The position numbers were made by a program, and so were the translations under genes. From NCBI RefSeq assembly GCF_005116665.1, contig NZ_SWCJ01000019.1:28049-92048 (forward strand): a stretch of DNA of 64,000 nt, read 5' to 3'. Below are positions 47,201 to 56,191 of the stretch, in pieces (positions within the stretch are counted from its first letter, which is position 1; each line of letters begins with the position of its first letter). The notes beneath the pieces were generated by a model. That model did no database searches and was not told the DNA's origin. It saw nothing but the letters and a program-made list of their open reading frames with translations. Source of the DNA: Ferrimonas aestuarii. GTDB lineage: Bacteria > Pseudomonadota > Gammaproteobacteria > Enterobacterales > Shewanellaceae.

Positions 47201-47525
47201 AAAGTCTCCTTGGTCTTTAGATTGCAATTGCTGCAATGTGACCTATTTATCATTCTGATAACACCAGAGCTTATAAAATTGCCGCTATACAGTCAAAAGT
47301 GGGACGTAGCGCCCAAACCCCCTGAAAAAGACTAAATATTCAGCAACATATTCCCTCGCTCGGCGATATTTTATTCTTCCCGAAATATTAAAATATTGTT
47401 TTTAAAAGAGTAGTTTTAACAAGCTGGTAAATTCATCCACTTGTGAGCAAAAGATATACAAAATTTGTTTTATAGCTAGCTATGCAATAAATACGGGGCA
47501 ACATTCATCGAATTTGGTTGCCTTT
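47201..47525. other. Intergenic region upstream of argD/astC
   Basis: 325 bp, AT-rich, with no ORF I accept. A weak CRP-like sequence (TGTGA-CCTATT-TATCA) lies about 37 bp before the argD start. I looked for ARG boxes and saw none close to consensus. There is no intrinsic terminator between the HDOD gene stop (47526) and argD, so read-through from the HDOD gene is possible. Confidence 0.5.
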
Positions 47526-48596
47526 TCACCCTGAGGAAGACTCATTTAGCTGGTAAAACTGCAGCAACGGGTTCAATTCCGACTCATCGGTTTTGATTCT
47601 GGTCACTAAGGTGTCATACATCACTTGCGCGAATGCCTTAGGCAGCTCTTTGGTGATGCCACTGTTGCTAAACCAAGGCCGCTGCAGCTGTTCAAACAAG
47701 GCTAAAAACGGCCCTTTATACTCAAGTCCCATCAAGAAGCGGTGGGCGATCTCCAGATGAGCTTCATAATGAACCGCCAACGGCTGACATGGCATGCGTA
47801 GCTGCCTAACCCCTTCATAGACGTCTTGGCTCTCCTCAACTCGGGCCTGATTCATCCACTGCTGACGCATCTGGGCAAACAACCCAGTAGCCTGACGATG
47901 AACGATGATTGGCCCTAAAGCGAACACGCAGGCGTAGATGCGAGCCCCGTGGGCGTCGACCCCTTGCTGTTTAAGCCGGTTGATACAGGCGCGGCGGAAC
48001 AGCCGGAACCAGCGCCATAACTTACGCTGCTGAATGCCTTGGCTGTGGTCTGGGGCCCAACTCCAATGCTCGAAGATAAGCCCAGGCAATAGCTCCCGAA
48101 CCTTCTCATAACCGATGTAGGTTACCGCCAGTTGCACACTCGTCAGTTCCTGACCACGACGGCCTTTAAATCGATTGGAGTTGATGTGACGCATCAGTGC
48201 GCGGCTGATCTCAGGGTTGGCCTGCAGTTGAGTGACCAAACTTCGGATATCACCTTTGTCGCTGAGTAGGGCGTACAACAGATCCAGCTGTGCAGCCGTG
48301 ATTCCCAGATCGTACTGTAACTGTTCCGGCTGCAGCAGGTGGCGCTCTAGCTCCACTTCAAACGCTCGGCCGAAAAACTGGCGAAACTTCTTAAACTCTT
48401 CATTTCGCTGTTGGCTTTTTTGGATGCGCTTAAACTCTGCGGCCCTTTCCACTTCCAATTTGTGCCGCCAAATGAAAGCGATCTCCTCGTCGAGACTCGG
48501 CTCGGCAGAGAACACCGGCTCAGCCAGACTCTGATACTGCCAGAATCGCGTTTCTAGCTCAGCCAATGCCGCAGGTTTCGAAATCAGGTTACTCAC
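47526..48596 (-). CDS. HDOD-domain protein
   Basis: 356 residues, soluble. The HDOD-like core is visible from about 95 (LDLLYALLSDKGDIRSLVTQL, then NSNRFKGRRGQELTSVQLAVTYIGYEKVRELLP). HDOD domains resemble HD hydrolases without catalytic residues and act in signalling or regulation. The N-terminal 80 residues are charged and helical. Upstream of the ast cluster on the same strand, separated by 325 bp. The exact role is unknown. Confidence 0.72.
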   Translation of the reverse strand: MSNLISKPAALAELETRFWQYQSLAEPVFSAEPSLDEEIAFIWRHKLEVERAAEFKRIQKSQQRNEEFKKFRQFFGRAFEVELERHLLQPEQLQYDLGITAAQLDLLYALLSDKGDIRSLVTQLQANPEISRALMRHINSNRFKGRRGQELTSVQLAVTYIGYEKVRELLPGLIFEHWSWAPDHSQGIQQRKLWRWFRLFRRACINRLKQQGVDAHGARIYACVFALGPIIVHRQATGLFAQMRQQWMNQARVEESQDVYEGVRQLRMPCQPLAVHYEAHLEIAHRFLMGLEYKGPFLALFEQLQRPWFSNSGITKELPKAFAQVMYDTLVTRIKTDESELNPLLQFYQLNESSSG

Positions 48597-48804
48597 GATA
48601 TCTCTACAAGTTCTTTCTATTTATTCGCTAGTTATACCACATCAGCCGCCTCTATTTTGAACAGCTTAAATGGGTAACAACAATCAAGAGGATCAGGCTC
48701 AATCTCGGATGAAATAAATTCATTACCCATCACAATATGAATCGGGTGTCAACTGCCAAAAATTCGCGTACTCTAGAGCCAAAGTTGTAAAAGGAAAATC
48801 CGTT

Positions 48805-49233
48805 ATGATTACAGGCATTCAGATCACTCAAGCCGACAACGCTGACCTTATTGGCAGCATCTGGTTGGTAGACCAACAAGCACAACAAGCACGCTGCCTA
48901 GCGGCCGCATCCGGTTTCGAAGCAGACCAACAAGTGGCGCTGGAACAACTGGGTGAGTTTGAGTTTCGTGAGTTGCCTGTAGAGGGTCAATCCACCGGCC
49001 GTGAAGGTGGTCAGCACCTGAACGTGAACGTTCTTAAACGTGAAGTGTTGGAAAAGCTGATGGCAGCCCGTGAGCGCCAAGAGGCCGGTACCGCCAGCGA
49101 CGAAGATTCTGCACTATTGGCCGACAACGCCCAGCTGACCATCCGCGTTTCCGGTTACGCGGTGCGTTTCAACGCCCTGACCCTAGAGCAGCAGCGTGAC
49201 GTAATTACCCGTACTTTCACTCAAAGCATGTAA
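48805..49233 (+). CDS. Uncharacterised small soluble protein
   Basis: 142 residues with no signal peptide and no membrane segment; I do not recognise the family. Mixed alpha/beta with an acidic, Gln-rich composition; a central helical stretch (LKREVLEKLMAARERQEAG) precedes a beta-like tail (LTIRVSGYAVRFNALT). A ribosome site (AAAGGAAAA) precedes the ATG, and its own terminator follows, which supports it as a real single gene. Confidence 0.7.
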   Translation: MITGIQITQADNADLIGSIWLVDQQAQQARCLAAASGFEADQQVALEQLGEFEFRELPVEGQSTGREGGQHLNVNVLKREVLEKLMAARERQEAGTASDEDSALLADNAQLTIRVSGYAVRFNALTLEQQRDVITRTFTQSM

Positions 49234-49256
49234 TTACGCTTAATGAGTCAAAGATG

Positions 49257-49286
49257 AAAAAGCCTCAGTGAATCACTGAGGCTTTT
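49257..49286. terminator. Bidirectional terminator after the 142-residue gene
   Basis: AAAAAGCCTCAGTG / CACTGAGGCTTTTT with an AAT loop, 24 bp past the stop, and 25 bp from the convergent kelch gene stop. Confidence 0.88.
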
Positions 49287-49310
49287 TGCTATCTACGCCA
49301 TGAGTTTACG

Positions 49311-50321
49311 CTAATCAAGCACTCGCACCTTGTTGAGCACGCTTTGTTGCTCACCCATGCCGCCCAAAATCACCAACTGCTTGCCCAGTTTAATGGCGCC
49401 GCGATGATCCATGCTGGCATCGATGGACTTCTCATTGCGCCAGCGCTTCTCCACCATGTCGAACACACTGATGCGATGGCTGGGATCCGCGGGAATGCCA
49501 TCATAGCCAATGCCGTCATAGTTGTAGGGCGTTACACTGCCACCGATGAACCACAGCTCGGCGCGCTCTGGACGAGCCACCGCCGCCATTCGATAACGGG
49601 CGACGCCACTGTGATGTGGCAGGGCCTGCCACTGGATCTTAGTGGGATCGTCATGCTCCACCTTGCCCTGATAGCAAGCGGGCTCGGCCTGAAATCCTCG
49701 GCGCTGCTCTGCTGGGTAGGTCATGCCCACACCATCGCAGATCACCATGGTGTTGCCAGCAATGGCACCCGCATGACCGAAAACCGGCTTACCGGGGAAG
49801 GGGCTGGCCTGTTTCCACTCATTGGTCTTGATGTCGTACATCTGCACCAGATTGACATTACCGTCGTTGTGCCAGCCACTGACAAGGTAGAGGTAACGCT
49901 GCTGAAAACTCAGCACCACGGAATCGTCTACCGGCACCGGCATCGGTGCCAACTCGGTGTAGCTGTCGGTCTTTAAGTCATAGCGGTACACATCCGGCAG
50001 TGACACTTCATTATGCTTAGCGTCTACGGTGTAGCCGCCAAACAGGTATGCGTATTTGCCCACACCGATGGCCACCGACGCCAATCGACCGGGGCCAGGC
50101 ACCGGCGCTAGCGACTGCCATTGGCCATGGTTTTCCAACTCAATGCCCCAGGTTTTGTCATGCACCTGTTGATAGGTCTTGCCCTGACCCAAGCCATTGA
50201 AGCTCAACAGCCACGGCGTGTCGTCTAAGGTCACTTTGGCCACCGCATTGTTGGTAACCGGTTCGGGTAAAGGAGGCAAAGCCGCTGCGGTAAGGGCCAT
50301 CGCCAATATCCAACTCGCCAT
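49311..50321 (-). CDS. Exported kelch-repeat beta-propeller protein
   Basis: 336 residues with a signal peptide (hydrophobic about 3-15). Kelch-type blades are visible: YAYLFGGYT, YLYLVSGWHN, AELWFIGGSV, QLVILGGMGE, each followed by a strand with a Tyr/Trp pair (DVYRYDLKTDSY, QMYDIKTNEWK, SVFDMVEKRWRN). It recalls N-acetylneuraminate epimerase (NanM) and other propellers, but no sialic acid genes are nearby, so I leave the function open. Located between the unknown gene and pabA. Confidence 0.82.
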   Translation of the reverse strand: MASWILAMALTAAALPPLPEPVTNNAVAKVTLDDTPWLLSFNGLGQGKTYQQVHDKTWGIELENHGQWQSLAPVPGPGRLASVAIGVGKYAYLFGGYTVDAKHNEVSLPDVYRYDLKTDSYTELAPMPVPVDDSVVLSFQQRYLYLVSGWHNDGNVNLVQMYDIKTNEWKQASPFPGKPVFGHAGAIAGNTMVICDGVGMTYPAEQRRGFQAEPACYQGKVEHDDPTKIQWQALPHHSGVARYRMAAVARPERAELWFIGGSVTPYNYDGIGYDGIPADPSHRISVFDMVEKRWRNEKSIDASMDHRGAIKLGKQLVILGGMGEQQSVLNKVRVLD

Positions 50322-50415
50322 CCAGTTCTCCTTGTTCTTTATTGGATAGGTGAAGTTATCTCAGTGCATGGGTAGAATGCCAGCGCTAATCGCTTTCAAC
50401 GACTACGGATAGACC

Positions 50416-50997
50416 ATGCTGTTAATGATCGACAATTATGACTCCTTTACCTATAACCTCGTGCAGTACTTTCAGCAACTGGGGCAGGAAGTTGTCGTGC
50501 GTCGCAATGACGACCTCGATCTTGATGGCATCCGCCAGTTGGCTCCTGATTACCTTGTGCTCTCTCCCGGGCCTTGCAGCCCTGACGAAGCCGGAATCTC
50601 CCTTAATGCCGTCGATGCCTTTGCTGGCGAAATCCCGCTGTTGGGGGTTTGCTTGGGTCACCAGAGCATTGCCCAGCATTATGGTGCCAAGGTGGTGCGT
50701 GCCCACGAGGTAGTTCACGGCAAAACGTCTAACATCCGCCACCATAATCTTGGCGTGTTCACCGGCCTGCCCAATCCGCTGCAAGTTACCCGTTACCATT
50801 CACTGATGGTGGACGCCAACACGCTCCCCGATAGCCTTGAGGTCACAGCGTGGCATCAAGATGAGCAAGGGCGAGAGGTGATCATGGGGCTGAAACACAA
50901 AAGCTTGGCGGTCGAAGGGGTGCAGTTCCATCCGGAGTCGATTTTGACTCAATCGGGGCTAGCATTGCTGGATAACTTCCTGAAACAAAACAGTTGA
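50416..50997 (+). CDS. pabA: Glutamine amidotransferase subunit of aminodeoxychorismate/anthranilate synthase
   Basis: Class I amidotransferase supplying ammonia for 4-amino-4-deoxychorismate (folate) or anthranilate (tryptophan). 193 residues with the nucleophile Cys79 in LLGVCLGHQS and the His/Glu pair in VQFHPES. I prefer PabA because no trp genes are adjacent; one protein may serve both routes. Confidence 0.9.
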   Translation: MLLMIDNYDSFTYNLVQYFQQLGQEVVVRRNDDLDLDGIRQLAPDYLVLSPGPCSPDEAGISLNAVDAFAGEIPLLGVCLGHQSIAQHYGAKVVRAHEVVHGKTSNIRHHNLGVFTGLPNPLQVTRYHSLMVDANTLPDSLEVTAWHQDEQGREVIMGLKHKSLAVEGVQFHPESILTQSGLALLDNFLKQNS

Positions 50998-51075
50998 ATT
51001 TCACCTTCGGCCAGCATGTAGCCTCCCCTTCATTTGTGATATAACGCACACAATCAACAGTGAAGGAAAATAATA

Positions 51076-53550
51076 ATGAAAAAATGGATCGGACTGGGTG
51101 TCAGCCTAAGCCTGGTAACCGCCTGCGCTTCTGTTACCCCGCTAGCCCCTGAATCTCAAGCCCCAAAGACTGCGACCACCACTGCCGCTCAATTAACCCC
51201 TGTGGCGACGCTCACCAGTGAAACACCACTGACACTAAAACGGATCATGGCCAATCCAGACTGGATGGGCAACGCCCCGCAAAACCCACTGTGGGCCGCC
51301 GATGGCAAAGGTGTCTACTACTGGCAAAAGCAGGCCAACTCCAAGCTTTATCAAGCGTTCTATCAGCCACTGAACGGCCAAGCTATGGAGCTGCCCTTTG
51401 CTAAATGGAACCAGATGGAGCACAAGCAACTGAGCCAAGATGGTTCACTGGCGGCTTGGTTATATGAAGGCAACCTGTTCGTTAGCCAAGCTGATGGCAG
51501 CAATGCTCGCCAGCTGACTCGCGACAGCGACAGCATCGACGGCTTCCGCTTCACTCAAGACAACGCCTTGCTGTTCTGGAAGGGTCAGAAACTGTTTGAA
51601 CTGAATCCGAGCTCTGGCCTCACTCGCCTGAAAACCGAGCTGGTATTTGGCCAAGCGCCACAGCCTGGTAAGACTCCAGATACCTATCTAGCGAAACAGC
51701 AGCGCCGCCTGATTCAATATGTGGATCAGCAGTACCTCAATGCTGAAGCCAAGGCAAAGCAACAGGCGCAGCGTCAGCAACAAGATGGCAGCCTGGCACC
51801 CAAGCCGTTCTACCTCAACGCCAGCGAGCGCTTGGTTGAACTGAGCCCATCCCCGAGTGGCCGCTACCTGATGGTGGTGGTAACCGACAAAGAGGGCAGT
51901 TGGCGCAGCGATCACGACATCATGCCCAACTATCTGGATAAGCGCGGCTACGTGGACGCCGTTCCGGCGCGAGCACGAGTGGCCGAAGCGGTGGTTAACC
52001 CTCACCGACTGATGGTGCTGGATACCCAAACCGGCAGCAAAGCTGACATCAGTTGGGAAGGGCTACCGGGTTTCGATGAAGACGTGCTGGCCAAAGTAAA
52101 GCAGGAAAACGCCGAGCGCGATGGCGGCAGCTATGAAAGCAAACCTGAACTGCGCGTGATTCGTTTGATGCAAGACTGGGGCTGGCAGCAATCTGCAATT
52201 CAGTGGTCTCCAAAAGGCGATCAACTGGCAGTGATGCTGGAAGCCGCCGCCGACAACAAAGATCGCTGGCTGGCTACGGTGGATCTGGCCTCAGGCAAGC
52301 TCACCAATCAGCACCGCCTGCACGACGACGCCTGGGTGAACTACACCCACAACGAATTTGGCTGGAAACGCGACGGTTCGGCGCTGTACTACCTGTCGGA
52401 AGAGTCCGGTTACTCACAGCTGTACATTAAGCCGCTGAACGGCAAAGCCAGAGCCCTCACTCAAGGGGAATTTGTGGTCAGCCAAGTTACCCAAAACCAA
52501 GCTGGTGACCGCTTCTTCTTCAAGGCCAACGTCAATCACCCAGGCCAATACGAAGTGTTCAGTGTCGATAGCCAAAGCGGCGAATTGCGTCAGGAGACCG
52601 ACCTCAAAGGTGGCATCGATTACCAGTTAAGCCCAGACGAGCAGCAACTGCTGCTGACAGCGTCTAGCCGCACTCGCCCACCGGAGCTGTTTGTGCAGCC
52701 CGTTGGCGGCAGCAGCACGCAGTTGACTCATACCGTTAGCGACGAGTTTGCCGCCTACCCGTGGCAAGCCGGCGACATTGTGGCGCTACCTTCGAGCCAT
52801 CAGGACAAGCCGGTGTACGCTCGAATTTATCGCCCGAACAACGACAGCAAGGTCAAAGAGGGTAAGTACCCTGCGGTGATCTTTACCCATGGTGCCGGTT
52901 ACCTGCAAAACGCCCACTTTGGCTGGTCCGGTTACTTCCGTGAATTCATGTTCCACAATCTGTTGGCTCAACAGGGGTATGTGGTGATGGACATCGACTA
53001 CCGCGGCTCTAAAGGCTATGGCCGAGACTGGCGTACCGCCACCTACCGCAACATGGGTCACAGCGAAGTGGCAGACATGATTGATGGCATCGACTGGATG
53101 GCCGACACCCTGTCCGTAGATAAAGATCGCGTAGGTACCTACGGCGGCTCCTATGGTGGCTTCCTCACCTTTATGGCGCTGTTCACCAAAGCCGAGCACT
53201 TCCAAGCTGGTGCCGCTCTGCGTCCGGTTACCGATTGGGCCCACTACAACTATGGCTACACCTCAAACATCCTCAACACCCCAGATGTGGATCCCATCGC
53301 CTATGAGCGCAGCTCCCCCATCGAGTTTGCCCAAGGCCTTGAAGATCCGCTGCTGATCATGAGCGGGGTTTTGGATGACAATGTGTTCTTCCAAGACAGT
53401 GTGCGCTTAGTGCAGCGACTGATCGAGCTGGAAAAACCCAGCTTCGAAACCGCCATCTACCCCATTGAGCCCCACGGCTTCCGTGAGCCTTCCAGCTGGT
53501 TGGATGAATATCGCCGCATCTACAAATTGATGGAAACCAACCTTAACTGA
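51076..53550 (+). CDS. S9-family peptidase lipoprotein (prolyl oligopeptidase type)
   Basis: 824 residues with a lipoprotein signal (LVTAC, Cys17). An N-terminal beta-propeller (about 60-560, repeated WSP/LS-type blades) covers a C-terminal alpha/beta hydrolase domain. The catalytic triad is Ser692 (TYGGSYGGF), Asp767 (GVLDDN) and His800 (EPHGF). It probably cleaves small peptides in the periplasm or at the outer membrane. A MITE-like element begins 2 bp after its stop codon. Confidence 0.92.
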   Translation: MKKWIGLGVSLSLVTACASVTPLAPESQAPKTATTTAAQLTPVATLTSETPLTLKRIMANPDWMGNAPQNPLWAADGKGVYYWQKQANSKLYQAFYQPLNGQAMELPFAKWNQMEHKQLSQDGSLAAWLYEGNLFVSQADGSNARQLTRDSDSIDGFRFTQDNALLFWKGQKLFELNPSSGLTRLKTELVFGQAPQPGKTPDTYLAKQQRRLIQYVDQQYLNAEAKAKQQAQRQQQDGSLAPKPFYLNASERLVELSPSPSGRYLMVVVTDKEGSWRSDHDIMPNYLDKRGYVDAVPARARVAEAVVNPHRLMVLDTQTGSKADISWEGLPGFDEDVLAKVKQENAERDGGSYESKPELRVIRLMQDWGWQQSAIQWSPKGDQLAVMLEAAADNKDRWLATVDLASGKLTNQHRLHDDAWVNYTHNEFGWKRDGSALYYLSEESGYSQLYIKPLNGKARALTQGEFVVSQVTQNQAGDRFFFKANVNHPGQYEVFSVDSQSGELRQETDLKGGIDYQLSPDEQQLLLTASSRTRPPELFVQPVGGSSTQLTHTVSDEFAAYPWQAGDIVALPSSHQDKPVYARIYRPNNDSKVKEGKYPAVIFTHGAGYLQNAHFGWSGYFREFMFHNLLAQQGYVVMDIDYRGSKGYGRDWRTATYRNMGHSEVADMIDGIDWMADTLSVDKDRVGTYGGSYGGFLTFMALFTKAEHFQAGAALRPVTDWAHYNYGYTSNILNTPDVDPIAYERSSPIEFAQGLEDPLLIMSGVLDDNVFFQDSVRLVQRLIELEKPSFETAIYPIEPHGFREPSSWLDEYRRIYKLMETNLN

Positions 53551-53552
53551 TT

Positions 53553-53795
53553 AGGGGCTGTTTATCTTTGGTGATGAAATTTTGGTCTAGGATAACGGCT
53601 TTTAATCAAGGCAAACGATAGAAGGCATAGTGGTTCTACGTCGAAATCGTTTAACGCAGAGTAAAAGCCGTTAGTCAGACCCCGAAGGGCGCTTTGAAAC
53701 CCTTTATTTACCATCTAAATCAAAAAAGCGATGGATTTCAAAACAAAGAAGGCAATTTGTGGCGCAAAAATGAGCATAAAAGGTCAACAGGCCCT
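53553..53795. mobile_element. Second MITE-like element, same core as 4811-5079 but different ends
   Basis: 243 bp. Ends GGGGCTGTTTATCTTT and the reverse complement GGGCCTGTTGACCTTT match at 13 of 16 positions and are flanked by TA on both sides (53552-53553, 53795-53796). The core has a perfect 12-bp stem (53593-53604 with 53662-53673) around a 57-nt loop, plus an inner stem (53613-53619 with 53646-53652). It aligns ungapped with the first element. No ORF. Confidence 0.75.
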
Positions 53796-53814
53796 AGTAC
53801 TCCAATAAATCATC

Positions 53815-53843
53815 AAAGGGCACCTCGGTGCCCTTTGTTATTT
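53815..53843 (+). terminator. Intrinsic terminator downstream of the S9 peptidase gene
   Basis: AAAGGGCAC / GTGCCCTTT stem with a CTCG loop, then GTTATTTT. It is separated from the peptidase stop by the MITE-like element and was presumably nearer before the insertion. Confidence 0.82.
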
Positions 53844-53923
53844 TGCGACACGCATCGCGCTCAAACGGAATAAAAATGAAGAAATATTGTATATTTATGC
53901 CAAATACTTGAATAATAAAACAA

Positions 53924-54024
53924 CAATCACTAGGTTAAGAACTGTCACGTTCAATGTGATTGCCTTGAATGGTTGTGTTTGTCCTTTTTGCCCCGCTACC
54001 CAACAAGCGGGGCTTTTGTTTTTA
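53924..54024 (+). ncRNA. Candidate intergenic small RNA ending at an orphan terminator
   Basis: A strong terminator (GCCCCGCT / AGCGGGGC, then TTTTGTTTTT) stands at 53990-54024 with no ORF before it, after another terminator has already closed the S9 peptidase unit. Upstream is a promoter-like pair TTGTAT (53887-53892), 18-bp spacer, AATAAT (53911-53916). The predicted ~100-nt RNA would contain CAATCAC (53924) pairing with GTGATTG (53956). No homology was tested. Confidence 0.35.
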
Positions 54025-54039
54025 CAGTGACCCCCAAAG

Positions 54040-54135
54040 TCAGCCATTTTGCCCCCACTCTATGCCAACAAGCGGGCTTTTGTTTTTCTGTATTCAGAAT
54101 CATCACTAGTTCTCAAAGCCAGCTTTTTGCCCTCA
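54040..54135. repeat. Decaying duplicates of the orphan terminator unit
   Basis: After the terminator at 53990-54024 the motif recurs as TTTTGCCCCCACTCTATGCCAACAAGCGGGC-TTTTGTTTTT-like sequence at about 54048-54087, with a poorer stem, and a fragment CTTTTTGCCCTC at about 54124-54135. The spacing is about 60 to 75 bp. This reads as tandem duplication followed by decay. I see nothing else in the 54024-54204 stretch except an inverted repeat GGGTTGAGCT / AGCTCAACCC at about 54150-54177 that may end the cytochrome transcript. Confidence 0.5.
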
Positions 54136-54204
54136 ATATAATCTTGGGTTGAGCTCTCTTCTTAAGCTCAACCCAACAGCATTGCTATCCTCAGAACCCC
54201 AAAC

Positions 54205-56160
54205 TTACTTGTTAGGGTGACAGGTCATACAGGAGTATGGATCAGGGAACGTTTTACTGGTGTGCCAATCACTATTACCTCTGGTCAGCTGTTTACTCGG
54301 TTCTTGCTCACCATAGGTAGTACCGTTATGGGAGTAGCTGTCTAGCAGGTCCTTGGTATACGGATCCTTAGATTTAACCACATCAGCACATGAGCCCGTC
54401 TCACCGTTAAGTTCGTTACCCTTCTGGGTAACACCAAAACACGGAATTTCATCAAATCGATACTGCTTGGAAGCTTCACCATGATTCAACATCAGCTTGT
54501 CTTGAGAGTGGCAAAAGTGACAGCGAACAATGGCACCATGTCCTTGAGGCGCGCCATTAGCACCATGGCAGGAGGCGCAGAAATACGGTTCCGTTGTATC
54601 GCCGAGCACTGGCGAATCACCACCATCTAAATGGGTGTTCTCTTTTCCGTGGCACAAGCCACAGTCAGCGATTCCCCACCCAAAATGGCTCGGTGTGAGT
54701 GGTGCAATGGCATTATCCAGTTCATGAATAGGGAACTTACCGTCACCAGCAATGTTATGTTCCGTCATCTCATACTTGGATCCGTAGTCAGGGCCAACCC
54801 AATAGACCTGAATAAACTCCTTAGGGTTAAGCATTACCGACACATCTGCAGTACGGTGTATGTTGACCCCACCATAAGCGGAGTACCACATATCGATACA
54901 TTCTTGAGCAGCAGCATTAGACAGTTTTCCCTGCTCATCTCTCAGGAAGTGGCAGATCGTTGGGCTGTCATAAGGAGCACTGCCGTCAACCAACTCTTCA
55001 GCCTTAGGCCAAGATGGACCACTAAAAAAGTCCGCCGTGGACTGTGTTTCGCCAGCAATCCATCCCCAGCCACTAAAACCTTCACTTCCGTTTCGAACAC
55101 CATCAGCTTGGCTAATAATGTAGGCATCAATAGTCGCTCCCGTCGACAACGTCGGCCAGAAACCAAATCGGATTTCCACTCCAAACTCGTGATAAGCCGT
55201 CATGAATGCATCCTGCACGGTAATCACGCCAGGCTGATAAACATCAGGGCGCAGATTGTAAGCTTTTACCTCAAAGTTGCTCGCGGGTAATTGCGGCCCT
55301 TTACGGCCATCTAAGTAAGCAATAATGAGGTTAGGCAGAATAACCTTACCGCCATTGGCCTTAAGACGGTCGGCTTCCGCTTTCTGAACCTGCTTGACCC
55401 GATCACGCATTGCTGGAGACACAGGCTGGAAACGAATGTTCATTTCCGGCTGAACCCAATACTCATCCAAACGCTCATAGAGAGTATCCAGATAGGGGTT
55501 CGCGATCTTTAAATTATCGCCCTGATCATACGTACTGGAAGCGTACCAATTTTCACTATTCAGATAGTCTCCAGCAGCGGCATTATCAAAGCGCCCATCG
55601 CCATCTGCATCAAAGGAGACGGTGAAGTCATAGGTATTAAGCTCATCATTCCATTCTCCCAAGGTAACTTCGAGATCATCACGCAAAGTAGAGACATACA
55701 GCATTACATCGAGAATCGAGTATTGGCCAGGTACAAAGACATCACTGCGGATCGAAGTTTCACGCCAGGCTTTAATATCACTGGCCGCAACCTCCATATA
55801 GTATTTACTGTCGTCACTAGTGCGGGAGTTATAGTACTTGTTCTTATTTCGGTCGCTGCTGTCCTTAGGCTTTCCATAAGTTCCCGTCTGGCTCCCAGTG
55901 GTTGGTATCTCATAATCAGCAGGCATCTCCGGCGAGCACATTTCTGGATGCTCCGTGGTACAGGGATACCAACGCCCCAGATAAATATGAACAATACCTT
56001 CAAATTGACGATTCGGCTCCACATCCACATCCAAGTTGGCGTATTTTGGCGCAGGCTTAGGTTGCTCTGTCGTAGGCGGAGTGGTCGCTGGATCCGAATC
56101 GGAGCCGCAACCTACCAGCCCAATAGCGGACACAACCGCTAAGGCAATCAGTTTTTTCAT
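54205..56160 (-). CDS. Predicted tetrahaem c-type cytochrome lipoprotein with a large novel N-terminal region
   Basis: 651 residues. Lipoprotein signal with lipobox GLVGC (Cys18) and a Thr/Pro-rich linker. Residues about 40-490 show no domain I recognise, though a DADGDGRFD stretch could bind calcium and several Cys may form disulfides. The last 150 residues hold four CxxCH haem sites: Cys500-His504, Cys527-His531, Cys546-His550 and Cys644-His648. Extra His between them could be distal ligands. The layout suggests an envelope electron carrier or reductase facing periplasm or cell surface. The gene lies 31 bp downstream of a LuxR-type regulator on the same strand. Confidence 0.8.
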   Translation of the reverse strand: MKKLIALAVVSAIGLVGCGSDSDPATTPPTTEQPKPAPKYANLDVDVEPNRQFEGIVHIYLGRWYPCTTEHPEMCSPEMPADYEIPTTGSQTGTYGKPKDSSDRNKNKYYNSRTSDDSKYYMEVAASDIKAWRETSIRSDVFVPGQYSILDVMLYVSTLRDDLEVTLGEWNDELNTYDFTVSFDADGDGRFDNAAAGDYLNSENWYASSTYDQGDNLKIANPYLDTLYERLDEYWVQPEMNIRFQPVSPAMRDRVKQVQKAEADRLKANGGKVILPNLIIAYLDGRKGPQLPASNFEVKAYNLRPDVYQPGVITVQDAFMTAYHEFGVEIRFGFWPTLSTGATIDAYIISQADGVRNGSEGFSGWGWIAGETQSTADFFSGPSWPKAEELVDGSAPYDSPTICHFLRDEQGKLSNAAAQECIDMWYSAYGGVNIHRTADVSVMLNPKEFIQVYWVGPDYGSKYEMTEHNIAGDGKFPIHELDNAIAPLTPSHFGWGIADCGLCHGKENTHLDGGDSPVLGDTTEPYFCASCHGANGAPQGHGAIVRCHFCHSQDKLMLNHGEASKQYRFDEIPCFGVTQKGNELNGETGSCADVVKSKDPYTKDLLDSYSHNGTTYGEQEPSKQLTRGNSDWHTSKTFPDPYSCMTCHPNK

Positions 56161-56191
56161 CGTATTAACTCAGTTTCTGTTTAGTGGGGTC

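Noticed and set aside
47236..47257. CRP-like sequence upstream of argD/astC
   Set aside because: The second half-site (TATCA) fits only 3 of 5 positions; too weak to list as a site.
47201..47525. ARG boxes expected near argD/astC (also looked for at argR)
   Set aside because: No sequence close to the TGAATAATTATTCA-like consensus was seen in either region.
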